Shown here one piece after another: positions 4,764 to 11,056 of a stretch of DNA of 11,318 bases (the stretch's first letter is position 1; each line of letters starts with the position of its first letter). The notes beneath the pieces are model-generated. The model ran no database searches. It was given only the letters and a program-made list of their open reading frames with translations, and was not told where the DNA came from. The position numbers and the translations under genes were made by a program. Source of the stretch: Oscillospiraceae bacterium (GTDB lineage Bacteria > Bacillota > Clostridia > Oscillospirales > Ruminococcaceae); the NCBI GenBank assembly GCA_900768245.1, contig CAAGCE010000123.1, forward strand, positions 1-11,318. Reading direction: 5' to 3'.

Positions 4764-5081
4764 ATGAACACAAGATTTGAAAAAGCAAAGATGAAGCTTT
4801 GCGCCGTTGCCGATAAGGTGACAAGTTCTAAGGTGTATAAGGGTGCTGAAAAGGTTGCCGTAACTGTTGGTGCAGGTCTTATGACTACTGGTGTTATGGC
4901 TGTTTCTGCTTTTGCAGAAGATATTTCAGGTTCAACAGGCACTACTATTGCACTTGCATCTATTAAGGCGAGTGATATTCTCCAGAATGCTACACCGTTT
5001 ATCAATGCGGGTATTCCTATCCTTGCAGTAGTCGGCGGTATTCGCCTCGGTGTTCGTTTCCTGCGTGGTTCAATGCATTAA
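4764..5081 (+). CDS. Major coat preprotein (pVIII-like)
   Basis: 105-aa precursor of the helical virion subunit. An unusually long basic leader (MNTRFEKAKMKLCAVADKV..) precedes a hydrophobic signal (VAVTVGAGLMTTGVMAVSAFA), with a predicted signal-peptidase cut at AFA/EDISG near residue 51. The mature product would be about 54 residues: an acidic-polar N-terminus, a membrane segment (NAGIPILAVVGGIRLGV) and a basic end (RFLRGSMH) that would face the DNA, the classic pVIII plan. ATG 4764 is six bases after AAAGGGTG; the GTG at 4755 lies inside that site and is rejected. A strong terminator follows, as after gene VIII in Ff phages, where it raises coat expression over downstream genes. Confidence 0.85.
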   Translation: MNTRFEKAKMKLCAVADKVTSSKVYKGAEKVAVTVGAGLMTTGVMAVSAFAEDISGSTGTTIALASIKASDILQNATPFINAGIPILAVVGGIRLGVRFLRGSMH

Positions 5082-5114
5082 TCGGGTACAACTTATTAAA
5101 TAACTAAGGAAAGG

Positions 5115-5151
5115 GGAGTTAATCAGATTGAATTTGATTAGCTCCTTTTTT
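5115..5151 (+). terminator. Terminator after major coat gene
   Basis: Stem 5115-5125 (GGAGTTAATCA) pairs with 5135-5145 (TGATTAGCTCC), one G-U pair, 9-nt loop, followed by six T (5146-5151). It separates the abundant coat transcript from the adsorption and assembly genes; read-through must supply these unless there is an unseen promoter. Confidence 0.9.
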
Positions 5152-5170
5152 CGTGGAAAGAGGTTTAGAA

Positions 5171-5296
5171 ATGGTTACTGTTAATACTGAAACATTTATG
5201 TTTGATGTTATGGGAAAATATCCAGTTGCAGTTATTATTCTTCTTGTTCTGTTTCTTTTCACTGTATTTTGTATGATTTGGGGGAATAAGAATTGA
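5171..5296 (+). CDS. Small 41-aa single-span membrane protein
   Basis: ATG 5171 follows AAAGAGG at a good distance. The protein is MVTVNTETFMFDVMGKYP followed by a membrane segment (VAVIILLVLFLFTVFCMIWG) and the tail NKN. Its size and one-span topology fit a minor coat protein of a filamentous phage (gpVII/gpIX-like), but no sequence homology is claimed. Its stop codon (TGA 5294-5296) overlaps the TTG start of the next gene as TTGA, implying translational coupling. Confidence 0.7.
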   Translation: MVTVNTETFMFDVMGKYPVAVIILLVLFLFTVFCMIWGNKN

Positions 5297-5460
5297 ATAT
5301 TGTTGCTGTTTTGAGTTTGTTGGGGCAGATTTCTGCTGTTGTTATTGTTTTGGCTCTTGTTATTCTGCTTTTTGTTTATTCAGCGAGAACGCTTTTATCT
5401 TTGGCTTGTGATATACGAAATCTTATAAAGCTTCATTGTGATAGGGGTGATAAAAATTGA
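5293..5460 (+). CDS. Small 55-aa single-span membrane protein
   Basis: TTG 5293 is preceded by GGGGGAA (5280-5286) at about 7 bases. The protein begins MNIVAVLSLLGQISAV and has one strong membrane segment (VVIVLALVILLFVYSA), then a short basic/polar tail (RTLLSLACDIRNLIKLHCDRGDKN). It overlaps the previous gene and the next one by four bases (TTGA at both ends). A minor virion protein or an assembly partner is likely from context; otherwise unrecognised. Confidence 0.65.
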   Translation: MNIVAVLSLLGQISAVVIVLALVILLFVYSARTLLSLACDIRNLIKLHCDRGDKN

Positions 5461-5474
5461 AAGTAAACTTTCAA
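5457..5474. repeat. Recurrent palindrome, copy P4
   Basis: TTGAAAGTAAACTTTCAA spans the TTG start codon of the pIII-like gene, so here the palindrome is translated (MKVNFQ) as the basic n-region of the signal peptide. Confidence 0.9.
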
Positions 5475-6836
5475 AAAATTATTGCAGTTTGCGTGACAGC
5501 TTGTATTTGTTTTTCACTGTTTACTGTTAATGTATTTGCTGATAATTACGGTGGTATTATTGGCATAACTCAGAATGATGTTGATTATATTCTTGATATT
5601 CTTAATATAGCTAAAGATGTTGCAAGCGGTCAGAAATCTGTACAAGAGGGTTATAGCGCAATTCGAGCAAGCGGTGATAGACTTGTTTCGCAAAATGTTA
5701 AAACTCTTATTGTTCCGCCTTACAGTTCCGAAACTGAATTAAACGGTGTTACTCCCCGTGAATTTGCCGATAAAGTAACAACAAATGTTCGCCAAGGACT
5801 TCGAGGTCTTGGCGGTGATATTGATGATAATACACTTACTACTGATAATGTGGATACAAAAGGGTATGGTGCTATTATGCATATAGATACTGCTGATAGT
5901 TCTTTGCCTTGGGATAATTATTATTGTGATTATATAATTATTTCTGTTGTTGACGGTTCAATTCATTCTGCAACCTTTTATGGAAGTAATAATTTGCATA
6001 CTTGGAATGATGTCTATGAAGGCGATCGTTCAGCCAGTTTTATAGATAGTTTAACTTTTGATAATAGGGATATTCTTAATTCAATTGATAGATATACTAC
6101 TAAATTTTATGGCGATATTCGTTATTCTGATGGTTCATCAGCTGATAGTATTAAAAGTCCTACGCAAAGCATAACGCAAGGCATAGATACAAGCCAATTA
6201 ACAGACCAAGAGTTAATAGACTTGTTGCAGGATATGATAAATAATCTTAAACTTCAATTTCCTGATTTATCAACAATAGAGGGTTTGTTAGCAAGTATTT
6301 ATAATCGTCTTGGAACTCTTGATAGTGATAATGATAATGAGTTATTATCACAGATTTTAACGGCTATACAATCCTTGCAGATTTCGGGCGGTGGCGGTGA
6401 TAATACAGAGCTTATTAATACTCTTAATGAAATAAAGAATAAACTTGTTTTTGGCGAGGGTGACAATATTTCAAGCCTTGCCGAACTTCTTAAAACATTG
6501 ATTGATAATCAGCTGACTGCCGATGATTTTGCAATTGATGAAGATGCATATAATCAGCGTGGCGAGGTTTTAAAGCTTCGGCTTCTTGGGAAGTTTGGAT
6601 TTATTGAAAGTTTAAAAAGTCTTATATCATATATGATGAATTCTTATTCTTCATCTGCTTCACTTCCTGCATTGACATTAAAGATTTTTGATACATCTGC
6701 TGAAATGGATTTTTCTTGGCTCACGGAACATTTACCGCTGTTTCAGGCTATATTGGCAGCATATATATACATCTCTTACGCATTTCATACTTATAGAAAA
6801 ATCCCGTCATACATTAATGGGGGTGACAATGAATAA
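5457..6836 (+). CDS. pIII-like adsorption / minor tip protein
   Basis: 459-aa secreted and membrane-anchored protein with the architecture of filamentous-phage gpIII. It has an N-terminal signal peptide (KIIAVCVTACICFSLFTV, predicted cut at VFA/DNYGG near residue 28), a long Asp/Asn/Ser-rich extracytoplasmic region, a helical, probably coiled-coil part at about 245-335 broken by a GGGG linker, and a C-terminal membrane anchor at about 426-444 (LPLFQAILAAYIYISYAF) with a short basic tail. gpIII proteins bind the host receptor and end virion assembly. The TTG start is supported by AGGGGTGAT eight bases upstream and by the intact signal peptide; there is no alternative ATG. Receptor-binding regions vary greatly, so homology may not be detectable. 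It overlaps both neighbours (TTGA upstream, TAATG downstream). Confidence 0.75.
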   Translation: MKVNFQKIIAVCVTACICFSLFTVNVFADNYGGIIGITQNDVDYILDILNIAKDVASGQKSVQEGYSAIRASGDRLVSQNVKTLIVPPYSSETELNGVTPREFADKVTTNVRQGLRGLGGDIDDNTLTTDNVDTKGYGAIMHIDTADSSLPWDNYYCDYIIISVVDGSIHSATFYGSNNLHTWNDVYEGDRSASFIDSLTFDNRDILNSIDRYTTKFYGDIRYSDGSSADSIKSPTQSITQGIDTSQLTDQELIDLLQDMINNLKLQFPDLSTIEGLLASIYNRLGTLDSDNDNELLSQILTAIQSLQISGGGGDNTELINTLNEIKNKLVFGEGDNISSLAELLKTLIDNQLTADDFAIDEDAYNQRGEVLKLRLLGKFGFIESLKSLISYMMNSYSSSASLPALTLKIFDTSAEMDFSWLTEHLPLFQAILAAYIYISYAFHTYRKIPSYINGGDNE

Positions 6837-7069
6837 TGCTTGATAATCTTCTTGAAAGCTTAAATAATATTGCCTTGTCTGCTATTGATATGTTGCCTGA
6901 GATTAGTGCCTTTACTGTGCCTGACAGCGTGTATGACGGTATCGGCAGTATATTTAGTGTGATAGGTGTAATAATGCCGTATAGGCTTTATTTACCGCTT
7001 ATAACGTTCATTCTTTCGCTTACAGCATTTCGTATTGTGTACGCTGTGTATTTGCATTTCAAGAAATAA
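6836..7069 (+). CDS. 77-aa pVI-like membrane protein
   Basis: Starts at ATG 6836, sharing one base with the previous stop (TAATG), with GGGGGTGA nine bases upstream. The N-terminal 35 residues are amphipathic (MLDNLLESLNNIALSAIDML), followed by two hydrophobic stretches (GSIFSVIGVIMPY and LPLITFILSLTAFRIVYAV) and a basic end (HFKK). Its place between the pIII-like and the Zot-like genes is that of gpVI in Ff phages, which caps the virion together with gpIII. The assignment rests on synteny and topology. Confidence 0.7.
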   Translation: MLDNLLESLNNIALSAIDMLPEISAFTVPDSVYDGIGSIFSVIGVIMPYRLYLPLITFILSLTAFRIVYAVYLHFKK

Positions 7070-7070
7070 A

Positions 7071-7090
7071 ATTGAAAGTAAACTTTCAAA
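7071..7090. repeat. Recurrent palindrome, copy P5
   Basis: ATTGAAAGTAAACTTTCAAA begins two bases after the stop of the 77-aa gene and touches the AAGGAG ribosome binding site of the Zot-like gene (7091-7096). Confidence 0.9.
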
Positions 7091-7104
7091 AAGGAGTTGT
7101 ACAA

Positions 7105-7938
7105 ATGTTTGATACTATGTTATTTGTTATGAAAATTGTTCTTGCTGTTGTAGCTGTTTTAATTGCAGTTGTTTTCATTATCGTACTTATCAACTGTTTT
7201 GTCTTGTTTTGTCAGGGTTATCGTTTGCAGAAAAGGCGGACAAAATCCAAGTATAAAAAGCGTCCTGCTTTCGTTCGTATTTTTTGGGATTTTCCGAAAA
7301 GATTAGCAAGGGATTTTTTCAGCAGAAACCCTAATGCAATGAATATACACGGTGTTTATGTGTTTGCAGGCGAACAGGGTTCAGGAAAGACAATCGCAGC
7401 TATACAGTTTATGCGTGAAACATTGCGCAAATTTCCGCTTATTAAAGTCAAGTCTAATATTTCAATAGACTTTCAGCATGGCAGGGTTACACATTGGAAA
7501 GACTTGTTGTTTTCTAATAACGGTGAAATAGGCGAGATTGATTTTATAGATGAAATGCAGAATTGGTTTAGCAGTAATGAAAGCAAGAATTTTCCTATTG
7601 AAATGCTTATCGAGGTTACACAACAAAGAAAACAGCATAAGGTTATAGTCGGTACATCTCAGGTTTTTACACGTCTTGCAAAGCCTATCAGAGAACAAAC
7701 AAAGTATCTTTGTTTACCGATTACTGTTTTTAAATGCTTAACTATTGTTAGAGTTTATAAGCCTGAACTTGATGATACGGGTTCTCTTGTGGGTAAAAAA
7801 TTTGTTCGTGCTTACTTTTTTGTTCACGATAGAGAACTTCGTGAATGTTATGATACTTATGAAAAGGTTGCAAGGCTTGCAAGTAAAGGTTTTCAGCCTG
7901 CAACTGAAAGGACGGCTATGAATAATGCGAATGTCTGA
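7105..7938 (+). CDS. Zot-like assembly ATPase (pI-like)
   Basis: 277-aa inner-membrane ATPase of the Zot/gpI family, the hallmark of inoviruses, which drives extrusion of the virion. An N-terminal membrane span (about 8-36, LFVMKIVLAVVAVLIAVVF) precedes a basic stretch and a P-loop domain. Walker A is GEQGSGKT (89-96), Walker B is IDFIDEMQNW (145-154), and the sensor-like strand is VIVGTSQ (180-186). Unlike gpI of Ff, the span is N-terminal rather than after the ATPase domain, an arrangement I associate with Gram-positive elements. The ATG at 7105 has AAGGAG at eight bases; the TTG at 7072 would only add the translated palindrome. The 3' end overlaps the next gene by 14 bases. Confidence 0.9.
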   Translation: MFDTMLFVMKIVLAVVAVLIAVVFIIVLINCFVLFCQGYRLQKRRTKSKYKKRPAFVRIFWDFPKRLARDFFSRNPNAMNIHGVYVFAGEQGSGKTIAAIQFMRETLRKFPLIKVKSNISIDFQHGRVTHWKDLLFSNNGEIGEIDFIDEMQNWFSSNESKNFPIEMLIEVTQQRKQHKVIVGTSQVFTRLAKPIREQTKYLCLPITVFKCLTIVRVYKPELDDTGSLVGKKFVRAYFFVHDRELRECYDTYEKVARLASKGFQPATERTAMNNANV

Positions 7939-8146
7939 GAAACAATTTTTTCTTGCATATGTAGCAAGTCAGCGACAGAATTTTGAAAATGAAATTTTTG
8001 AAATGCAAAAACGTATTCGATACCGAAAGCTTGATGTTGTTGATTTGGTTGAATATATGCTTTTGATTGAACGTGCGAATGCTTTTGAACAATTTTTCAC
8101 TGATACAACGGTTATTTTGCATTTAAACCTTAACGGTGATGAATGA
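7925..8146 (+). CDS. 73-aa helical protein shared by both elements
   Basis: Function unknown. The protein is charged and helical, likely coiled-coil (QRQNFENEIFEMQKRIRYRK), with the ending DVVDLVEYMLLIERANAFEQFF. It is clearly related to the first half of the 130-aa protein at 9008-9400: both have an aromatic phase near the start, then R-x(3)-E-x-E, RxR, D-x-VD-x-x-E, and ERxNAFxxF. The start at 7925 (or ATG 7931) lies within the 3' end of the Zot-like gene, so translation is probably coupled. It is the last gene before the terminator and the right att site. A role in virion assembly, regulation or recombination is open. Confidence 0.75.
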   Translation: MRMSEKQFFLAYVASQRQNFENEIFEMQKRIRYRKLDVVDLVEYMLLIERANAFEQFFTDTTVILHLNLNGDE

Positions 8147-8169
8147 AATATGAACTTGTGAAATGCGAA

Positions 8170-8215
8170 AAATGCAGATATACGGCTTTTTGGCTGTATG
8201 TCTGCATTTTCTTTG
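8170..8215 (+). terminator. Terminator at the end of the phage operon
   Basis: A 17-bp stem (8170-8186 with 8193-8209, G-U pairs allowed), 6-nt loop and a T-rich tail. It ends the rightward phage operon and is a relative of the terminator at 341-380. Confidence 0.9.
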
Positions 8216-8229
8216 TTTTTCTGTATTTC

Positions 8230-8273
8230 AAAAACTTATCTAATTTCGCTAAACTTTAATTTTGCGAAATTAG
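8230..8273. repeat. Right attachment site with intact dif-like structure
   Basis: Positions 8230-8259 repeat 399-428 exactly. The 28-bp unit 8243-8270 reads as arm ATTTCGCTAAA, spacer CTTTAA, arm TTTTGCGAAAT; the right arm's reverse complement agrees with the left arm at 10 of 11 positions, and the outer palindrome extends to CTAATTTCGC (8240-8249) with GCGAAATTAG (8264-8273). The shared repeat stops exactly at the end of the 6-bp spacer. This is the geometry of a XerC/XerD site, with the regenerated dif-like site at this end. The central bases do not closely follow the well-known dif consensus, so direct homology is unproven. Confidence 0.65.
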
Positions 8274-8276
8274 AAG

Positions 8277-8304
8277 AAAAGTCGGAGAACTTCCGCCCCC
8301 CGAC
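8277..8304 (-). terminator. Terminator of the leftward second element
   Basis: On the minus strand GTCGGGG pairs with CTCCGAC (8298-8304 with 8281-8287), followed by TTTTCTTCT. It ends the minus-strand operon of the second element 10 bp beyond its last stop codon and 7 bp from the dif-like arm. Confidence 0.75.
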
Positions 8305-8313
8305 ATCACAAAA

Positions 8314-9006
8314 TTATTCCTTCTTCAAAGTCGCATAATTAAGCTTTTGTAAAATGAGCCTACACATATTACTATCAGAATTTTTATTAGAAATATTCAA
8401 ATTTAATAATCTTCTCAAAGATAAAGCTTGCTGTTCATCCAAAACTAAAGTATAAAACTTTACTTCCAAATCAGACAACGGAGCCGATGCAGCTTCCAAA
8501 GATTCAGAAGTTTCTTCAATTTCTTCTATGCCTTCTTCCGAGATTATAAAATCCGCTGGAGCATCAATTACTTCTTTTTCATTTTCAATTTTTCCAGACG
8601 TCTGGACTTTTTTCATTTCCCGAAGCTCCTTAACAGTAATCTGAGATGAAACGCTTTCTAACTGCTTATCCGAAAGGCTGAGCATTTCGCACAGCTGACT
8701 ATAACTATAATCAAGATTTACAAAAGTTTGATAAGAAATAGAGCCATATGAATCAGGACGCCCGAAACGTTTAACAATATTGATCATATTGTATGTGGTA
8801 GATTTTTTAAATCCTAACTCAGCTTGACAAGCTTCAACAATAGTTGAATAGTATTTTTTATAATTTCCATTCCGATACATTTCATAAATTCTGAAAGCTA
8901 TAAGCAAGTATGTATTTCCAACCTCACAAAGATACTGCTTAATACTTGCTATATCACTATGAAATCCATCTAATTCACTCTTGTTTACCGAATCAATTTT
9001 AAACAT
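8314..9006 (-). CDS. Putative DNA-binding protein, 230 aa
   Basis: Not firmly recognised. The first 135 residues are helical, with an element like a helix-turn-helix, CQAELGFKKSTTYNMINIVKR (approx. 60-80, ends given), and a second helical repeat DYSYSQLCEMLSLSDKQLE followed by ITVKELREMKK. The middle (about 140-175) is acidic and disordered (EEGIEEIEETSESLEA), and the C-terminus is again helical. The pattern resembles plasmid and phage proteins with ParB/KorB- or DUF3102-like helical DNA-binding regions; a partition or regulatory role is possible. ATG 9004-9006 has GGGG upstream, and the start lies just after the stop of the 130-aa gene. Last gene of the operon. Confidence 0.6.
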   Translation of the reverse strand: MFKIDSVNKSELDGFHSDIASIKQYLCEVGNTYLLIAFRIYEMYRNGNYKKYYSTIVEACQAELGFKKSTTYNMINIVKRFGRPDSYGSISYQTFVNLDYSYSQLCEMLSLSDKQLESVSSQITVKELREMKKVQTSGKIENEKEVIDAPADFIISEEGIEEIEETSESLEAASAPLSDLEVKFYTLVLDEQQALSLRRLLNLNISNKNSDSNMCRLILQKLNYATLKKE

Positions 9007-9007
9007 A

Positions 9008-9400
9008 TTATTTTACCCCTTTCATAAGTTCATCAATTTCAGTAAGTTCAGCAAGAGCACGCTCCAAGGAAATACCACGAGCTTGAGCTCTGACTTCCGC
9101 ACGTTCCGCAAGGGTTGCACGACGTTCTTTTTTTTCAATAGCTGCAAGCTTTTTATATGCTGAAAAATCAAAATGTATTGTATTATAGTCAGCAGGCAAA
9201 CCCAAATCAAAAATAGACATTGCTTTACTGCTGAAATCAATAAAAGCATTCAGGCGTTCCATAGCAAGAGCAAGCTCCAAACAGTCCACAGCATCAACTT
9301 CACGCATTCTAAGACTTTGCCGGAGCTGAGCGACTTCTTTTTCAAGTCTTGCACGTTTATTCAAAAGAAATTGATAGAAGATCTCTTTTTGTGTTACCAT
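9008..9400 (-). CDS. 130-aa helical protein, paralogue of the 73-aa phage protein
   Basis: The N-terminal 60 residues (KEIFYQFLLNKRARLEKEVA... MREVDAVDCLELALAMERLNAFIDF) match the whole of the 73-aa protein at 7925-8146 in pattern and key residues. The C-terminal half (about 70-130) is specific to this copy: SAYKKLAAIEKKERRATLAE and a further charged helix. ATG at 9398-9400 follows the Rep stop codon directly (TGAATG), with AAGGAG inside the end of rep, so translation is coupled to the initiator. No function is known. Two adjacent mobile elements with otherwise different genes both keep this protein, each near the att-proximal end. Confidence 0.8.
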   Translation of the reverse strand: MVTQKEIFYQFLLNKRARLEKEVAQLRQSLRMREVDAVDCLELALAMERLNAFIDFSSKAMSIFDLGLPADYNTIHFDFSAYKKLAAIEKKERRATLAERAEVRAQARGISLERALAELTEIDELMKGVK

Positions 9401-10432
9401 TCAATACATCTCCTTTTTAAGCTCAAGATATTCAAGAATACTATCAGTACTGCTTTGAGTTTCTTTTAAAATCTTCTCATACTTGGGATTGAGTTTCTTC
9501 CCCTTTCGAGCATCAACAATATTTTGTAAAAAAGTATCTATACCAACTGTTGAAGCATATGTAATTATTGCGCCTGAAAGCTGATTAGTAACGTAGCTAT
9601 CCAAATTCAATACATTGTATTCCATTCCAGGTTTATCGAATATAGAAACAGACTCCCAGGATTCAATAAAATTCAGCCATTGCGGAGAAATTCCAAGCCT
9701 GCGCTTATTGCTATCATCGGAAGAAACCACGTAGCGAAGGTAATTGTTGAGTACTTCAAAATAGTTTTTGCGAATATCACCACCAAGACTTATAAAGCCT
9801 TTAGCACAAATATCTTTCATTTGTATTTCACAGCGAACCCAATGTTTAATAGAAAGATCTATATTTTTATTGCGAACCTTCACTTGCTCAACAAGCTTAT
9901 CATATATACGAACATAAACAGAGCTTTGACGTTCCGACCCGTGATAAACAGTACAGCCTTGTTGATTATCCCAATGACAGCCTGCACGCTTTAGACGTGA
10001 AACATAATCACCAAGCTGTACAGACTTCATCAAATAGTCAAGGTCAAGCAATCCCATAAAATCATCATAAGCCACGTCAAGACGTGTTATATTCATTTTT
10101 CTATTATCAGATTTAATATCATAATTTTCATTAATCAAACGGAAAATTGAATTATAATCACCATTACCGAAGGATTCAAAGTTTCGGCAGCCCTGACCGC
10201 TCAATTCTACACATATACCCATATCATCAGCACCATTGAAATAAATATTTATTCCATCATATGTAAGCCGATCAGCATAACAGTACCTACCTTTTGCATT
10301 TTCAAAAGGAACATCAGACAAGCCGAGAAGCTGAACCAAATCAGGAACACTATGAATTTTACTGGTGAAAGTAAGCCAATCATACATAATACGATTAATT
10401 TTTTTGTCCGTCCTCTTCAAGGTATCCACCAA
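9401..10432 (-). CDS. Rolling-circle initiator, Rep_trans/NicK/RstA family
   Basis: 343-aa replication initiation factor of the Rep_trans family (pT181 RepC, ICEBs1 NicK, CTXphi RstA). Recognisable blocks in order are YDWLTFT (17-23), GICVELSGQGCRNFE (72-86), ITRLDVAYDDF (115-125), CTVYHGSERQSSVYVRIYDK (160-179) and HWVRCEIQ (197-204). The tyrosine in RIYDK is the likely nucleophile or part of the active site, with the acidic residues of RLDVAYDD as metal ligands; these are family-based assignments. The TTG start at 10432 has AAAGGTG upstream but makes the gene overlap the zinc-ribbon gene by 38 bases; an ATG at 10385-10387 would shorten it by 15 residues but lacks a ribosome binding site. 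Its nick site is probably the hairpin at 10667-10691. Confidence 0.9.
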   Translation of the reverse strand: MVDTLKRTDKKINRIMYDWLTFTSKIHSVPDLVQLLGLSDVPFENAKGRYCYADRLTYDGINIYFNGADDMGICVELSGQGCRNFESFGNGDYNSIFRLINENYDIKSDNRKMNITRLDVAYDDFMGLLDLDYLMKSVQLGDYVSRLKRAGCHWDNQQGCTVYHGSERQSSVYVRIYDKLVEQVKVRNKNIDLSIKHWVRCEIQMKDICAKGFISLGGDIRKNYFEVLNNYLRYVVSSDDSNKRRLGISPQWLNFIESWESVSIFDKPGMEYNVLNLDSYVTNQLSGAIITYASTVGIDTFLQNIVDARKGKKLNPKYEKILKETQSSTDSILEYLELKKEMY

Positions 10433-10631
10433 CTACCACACCTTTACTATCAATTTTGCATTTATCAGTTTTATCATCATTATTATATCTAAGTTTAGGA
10501 AGTATACAGCGATCAAGATACTTAGACAAACAGTAAGGGCACATAGTAGATTGAATTATTCCGAATTTAATATAAGCAAGCTCTCTCTCTTTGCCACAGG
10601 AAGGACATATACCAACTTTAACATTTGCCAT
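10395..10631 (-). CDS. 78-aa zinc-ribbon protein
   Basis: Small protein with CPSC (residues 9-12) and CPYC (31-34), a four-cysteine zinc ribbon within the first 40 residues, then a basic stretch (LRYNNDDKTDKCKID) and an acidic tail (GGYLEEDGQKN). ATG 10629-10631 follows AAAGGGG. It lies directly after the origin-like hairpin and overlaps the start of the initiator gene, so it is probably an accessory replication or regulatory factor of the second element; the specific function is unknown. Confidence 0.75.
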   Translation of the reverse strand: MANVKVGICPSCGKERELAYIKFGIIQSTMCPYCLSKYLDRCILPKLRYNNDDKTDKCKIDSKGVVVGGYLEEDGQKN

Positions 10632-10666
10632 AACATAACCCCTTTATTTATTATAATGTACGTTGT

Positions 10667-10708
10667 ACCCCCCTAATTAGCCTAGGGGGGTTAAGCGGTT
10701 TCAACCGC
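10667..10708 (-). other. Candidate nick site / origin of second element
   Basis: A perfect 9-bp stem, ACCCCCCTA (10667-10675) and TAGGGGGGT (10683-10691), flanks a 7-nt loop, followed by a second small hairpin, GCGGT/ACCGC (10695-10699 with 10704-10708). On the minus strand, the strand of the initiator gene, the loop reads GGCTAAT. The ICEBs1 and Tn916 origins of transfer have, as I remember them, the same design: a CCCCCC/GGGGGG inverted repeat with CTAAC in the loop, cut by a Rep_trans relaxase. The stem lies between the gene at 10730-11056 and the zinc-ribbon gene. A terminator function is less likely, because no T run follows on the minus strand. Confidence 0.6.
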
Positions 10709-10729
10709 CTTTATTCAAACAATAAAAAA

Positions 10730-11056
10730 TTAAATAAGCTTATCGTCATAAACACCATCTCGTTTTATACGATTACGGTGAATTTCTGCATACTTCAAAA
10801 TATTCCTCTGCAGAATATCAACCATTTTATCAATCTCTTTTAAATCGGCGGTAACAGCTATTCGATCAAGTTCACCATCCATCAAATCACGAAGATTACG
10901 TTGACGATTATATTGAATTTCATTTACATACATTGTTTTTTCCTCCTGCTCTTCCTGATCATCATCATCAAATTTACTTCTCTTATATATATCTATAAAA
11001 TGATAAATAACGCAAAAAAACATAACTACCGAAAGAATCCAATCAAAAGTCGTCAT
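10730..11056 (-). CDS. 108-aa membrane-anchored protein
   Basis: One N-terminal membrane span (FDWILSVVMFFCVIYHFIDIY, about 4-24), then a highly acidic linker (DDDDQEEQEEK, 31-41) and a helical, charged C-terminal domain (LRDLMDGELDRIAVTADLKEIDKM...). The C-terminal part probably lies in the cytoplasm. The start codon overlaps the previous stop (ATGA, 11053-11056), so the two are coupled. Function unknown; it could be an envelope or assembly component of the second element. Confidence 0.7.
   Translation of the reverse strand: MTTFDWILSVVMFFCVIYHFIDIYKRSKFDDDDQEEQEEKTMYVNEIQYNRQRNLRDLMDGELDRIAVTADLKEIDKMVDILQRNILKYAEIHRNRIKRDGVYDDKLI

Noticed and set aside
7072..7104. Upstream TTG start (MKVNFQ) for the Zot-like gene
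   Set aside because: Same palindrome artefact; ATG 7105 has AAGGAG at eight bases.
9680..10676. Plus-strand ORFs opposite the second initiator and zinc-ribbon gene
   Set aside because: They are shadows of the minus-strand genes, which carry the family motifs.
10667..10691. Simple transcription terminator for the leftward operon
   Set aside because: No T run follows on the minus strand and the loop resembles Rep_trans nick sites; termination cannot be fully excluded.
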